Shown: positions 29,568 through 30,412 of the stretch, one piece after another
Numbering within the stretch: position 1 is the first letter of the stretch
Layout of the letters: each line of letters opens with the position of its first letter
Source of the DNA: CAYGVX01 sp964395545
Lineage (GTDB): Archaea; Thermoproteota; Bathyarchaeia; Bathyarchaeales; SOJC01
Direction: 5' to 3'
Length of the DNA: 30,412 nucleotides
NCBI GenBank assembly: GCA_964395545.1
Contig: CAYNAW010000014.1
Coordinates: 1-30,412 of the forward strand
Program-made: the position numbers and the translations under genes
The notes under the pieces: generated by a model
What the model saw: the letters and a program-made list of their open reading frames with translations, nothing else
Databases searched by the model: none
Told to the model about the DNA's origin: nothing

Positions 29568-29995
29568 AAGCTGTTGAAACCATCTTCGCACGTGGTCACG
29601 AGAACATACTTGCGACGCACAGGAGCACGCTCGAGTTCACGAAGGACACACACTTGACTCGACGAGGGGACTGCGTGATTGCTGTGGCTGCGAGCAAAGG
29701 AGTCGAAGACTTAGGTGACGAATTCAAACGAATCCTCAAGAAGAGAACTGCGAAACTGACAATCGTCGTCCGAGCGGATAGCGAAAGAGAGATCCTAATG
29801 GCTCATGGGAACCCGAGACTCGTGTTGACCCACCCAGCCGACATGGTTGTTCGCAGAAGCAATTTCATCTGTGACAGGACACTAGCAGTTCAAGCCGACA
29901 AGGCGGCTCGAGACATATCCCGACGCCTCTCTGAGAAGTTGAAGAACCCTCAACAAGAAGTCGTTATAACGTTGGTTGCAGAAGACGGCACTTGA
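29564..29995 (+). CDS. DUF371 family archaeal protein
   Basis: 143 residues matching the archaeal DUF371 (COG2090) family, which lacks a known function. Family marks are the opening ARGHENILATHRSTLEFTKD, the RRGDCVIAVAASKG loop and a late SNFICDRTLAVQADKAA segment. The fold is expected to be a small beta-rich domain with conserved His, Thr and Asp that could form an active site. It overlaps the preceding GNAT gene by ATGA and is the last gene of the regulator-GNAT-DUF371 operon, so the three are expressed together. Confidence 0.9.
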   Translation: MKAVETIFARGHENILATHRSTLEFTKDTHLTRRGDCVIAVAASKGVEDLGDEFKRILKKRTAKLTIVVRADSEREILMAHGNPRLVLTHPADMVVRRSNFICDRTLAVQADKAARDISRRLSEKLKNPQQEVVITLVAEDGT

Positions 29996-30142
29996 AGTCC
30001 AGCCGCTTCGAATGTCGAAGTACTGTCACGCTGTAATATTGCGTAATATGCGTTGTACTATGTGGCGTCTGGATTCTGAATAAGATTTGACGTTTCATAA
30101 CTCTTATCCTAAATTCGGGAGTTCTCTAGTCTGCTGATTCAC

Positions 30143-30322
30143 ATGAGCCAGAAAGAACTCTTTCTGAAAGAAGTTGTCAAGACCGTGGGCGTCAAGGTGG
30201 GCGAGCAACCGACGAGCGAAAAAGTGGAGCAGTTCGTTAAGCACGGCAACTTGTACCTGTTCTTTGAGGTCATCAACCTAAGACAAGAACTTGAGAACCT
30301 GAAGAAAGAAGCCAAGAAATAG
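30143..30322 (+). CDS. Small helical protein, unknown (59 aa)
   Basis: 59 residues from ATG 30143 to the stop at 30322, missed by length cut-offs of 60 residues. The translation MSQKELFLKEVVKTVGVKVG ... ends in a charged helix (LRQELENLKKEAKK) that could form a coiled coil. A central FVKHGNLYLFFEVI gives an amphipathic strand or helix. The reading frame is clean and its codons look like those of the neighbouring genes. No family recognised. A CTTATCC stretch about 40 bases upstream might be the TATA box. Confidence 0.6.
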   Translation: MSQKELFLKEVVKTVGVKVGEQPTSEKVEQFVKHGNLYLFFEVINLRQELENLKKEAKK

Positions 30323-30412
30323 TCTTCCTCACTCAAGACCAACGTTCGCGAACACGCAATGGATTAGAGAGCACTGTTTGTGACTTTAGAATCGAAAGTC
30401 TCTGTCCATTTT

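Noticed and set aside
30001..30142. Possible small RNA or tRNA in the spacer before the last small gene
   Set aside because: Only a short near-repeat TAATAT; no cloverleaf or box C/D pattern.

Overview
The window is archaeal chromosome, most likely from the TACK/Thermoproteota side and possibly Bathyarchaeia-like. It carries the exosome/proteasome gene string (psmA-SBDS-rrp4-rrp41-rrp42-eL43), aEF1-beta, Cdc48, FEN1, NucS, NreA, a UbiA-type ether-lipid prenyltransferase, a fused formaldehyde-activating enzyme/hexulose-phosphate synthase, and an exported beta-helix protein with a dockerin end. TATA-like boxes lie 25-40 bases before many starts, and GTG/TTG starts are common. The lineage is inferred from gene content only. 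I see no rRNA, tRNA, CRISPR array, insertion sequence or prophage.

Layout. 1-600: two GNAT acetyltransferases on the minus strand, one cut by the window edge. 0.75-3.5 kb: an exported carbohydrate-binding/beta-helix/dockerin protein, a small membrane protein and an unknown cytosolic protein. 3.8-6.3 kb: an XRE-type regulator, then a Fae-Hps enzyme carrying an extra N-terminal helix-turn-helix, whose promoter sits in a dense cluster of TGTCGG sites. 6.3-9.8 kb: cation/proton antiporter, digeranylgeranylglyceryl-phosphate synthase and AsnRS in close succession. 9.8-14 kb: NreA, two zinc-ribbon proteins, an M24 pita-bread protein with altered metal ligands, and NucS. 14.2-17 kb: methyltransferase, very small ORFs, membrane/zinc-ribbon proteins, cupin. 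17-20.1 kb: Zn-ribbon translation protein, aEF1-beta, Cdc48 and a winged-helix protein. 20.1-24.1 kb (minus): proteasome alpha to eL43. 24.2-26 kb: FEN1 and Pcm, convergent. 26-30 kb: GlmS divergent from a regulator-GNAT-DUF371 operon, with paired inverted repeats between them.

The most interesting observation is at 4.6-6.3 kb. A metabolic enzyme (formaldehyde condensation to hexulose phosphate, in archaea also run in reverse to make ribose phosphate) is continuous in frame with a putative DNA-binding domain. Its promoter is flanked by a perfect 11-bp inverted repeat, with eight copies of the TGTCGG core within 280 bp. This suggests a self-regulating trigger enzyme. Second-tier points are the glmS/regulator palindromes, an EF-hand-like loop at the end of the divergent HTH regulator, the M24 protein missing three of five metal ligands, and a 24-residue cysteine-rich ORF.
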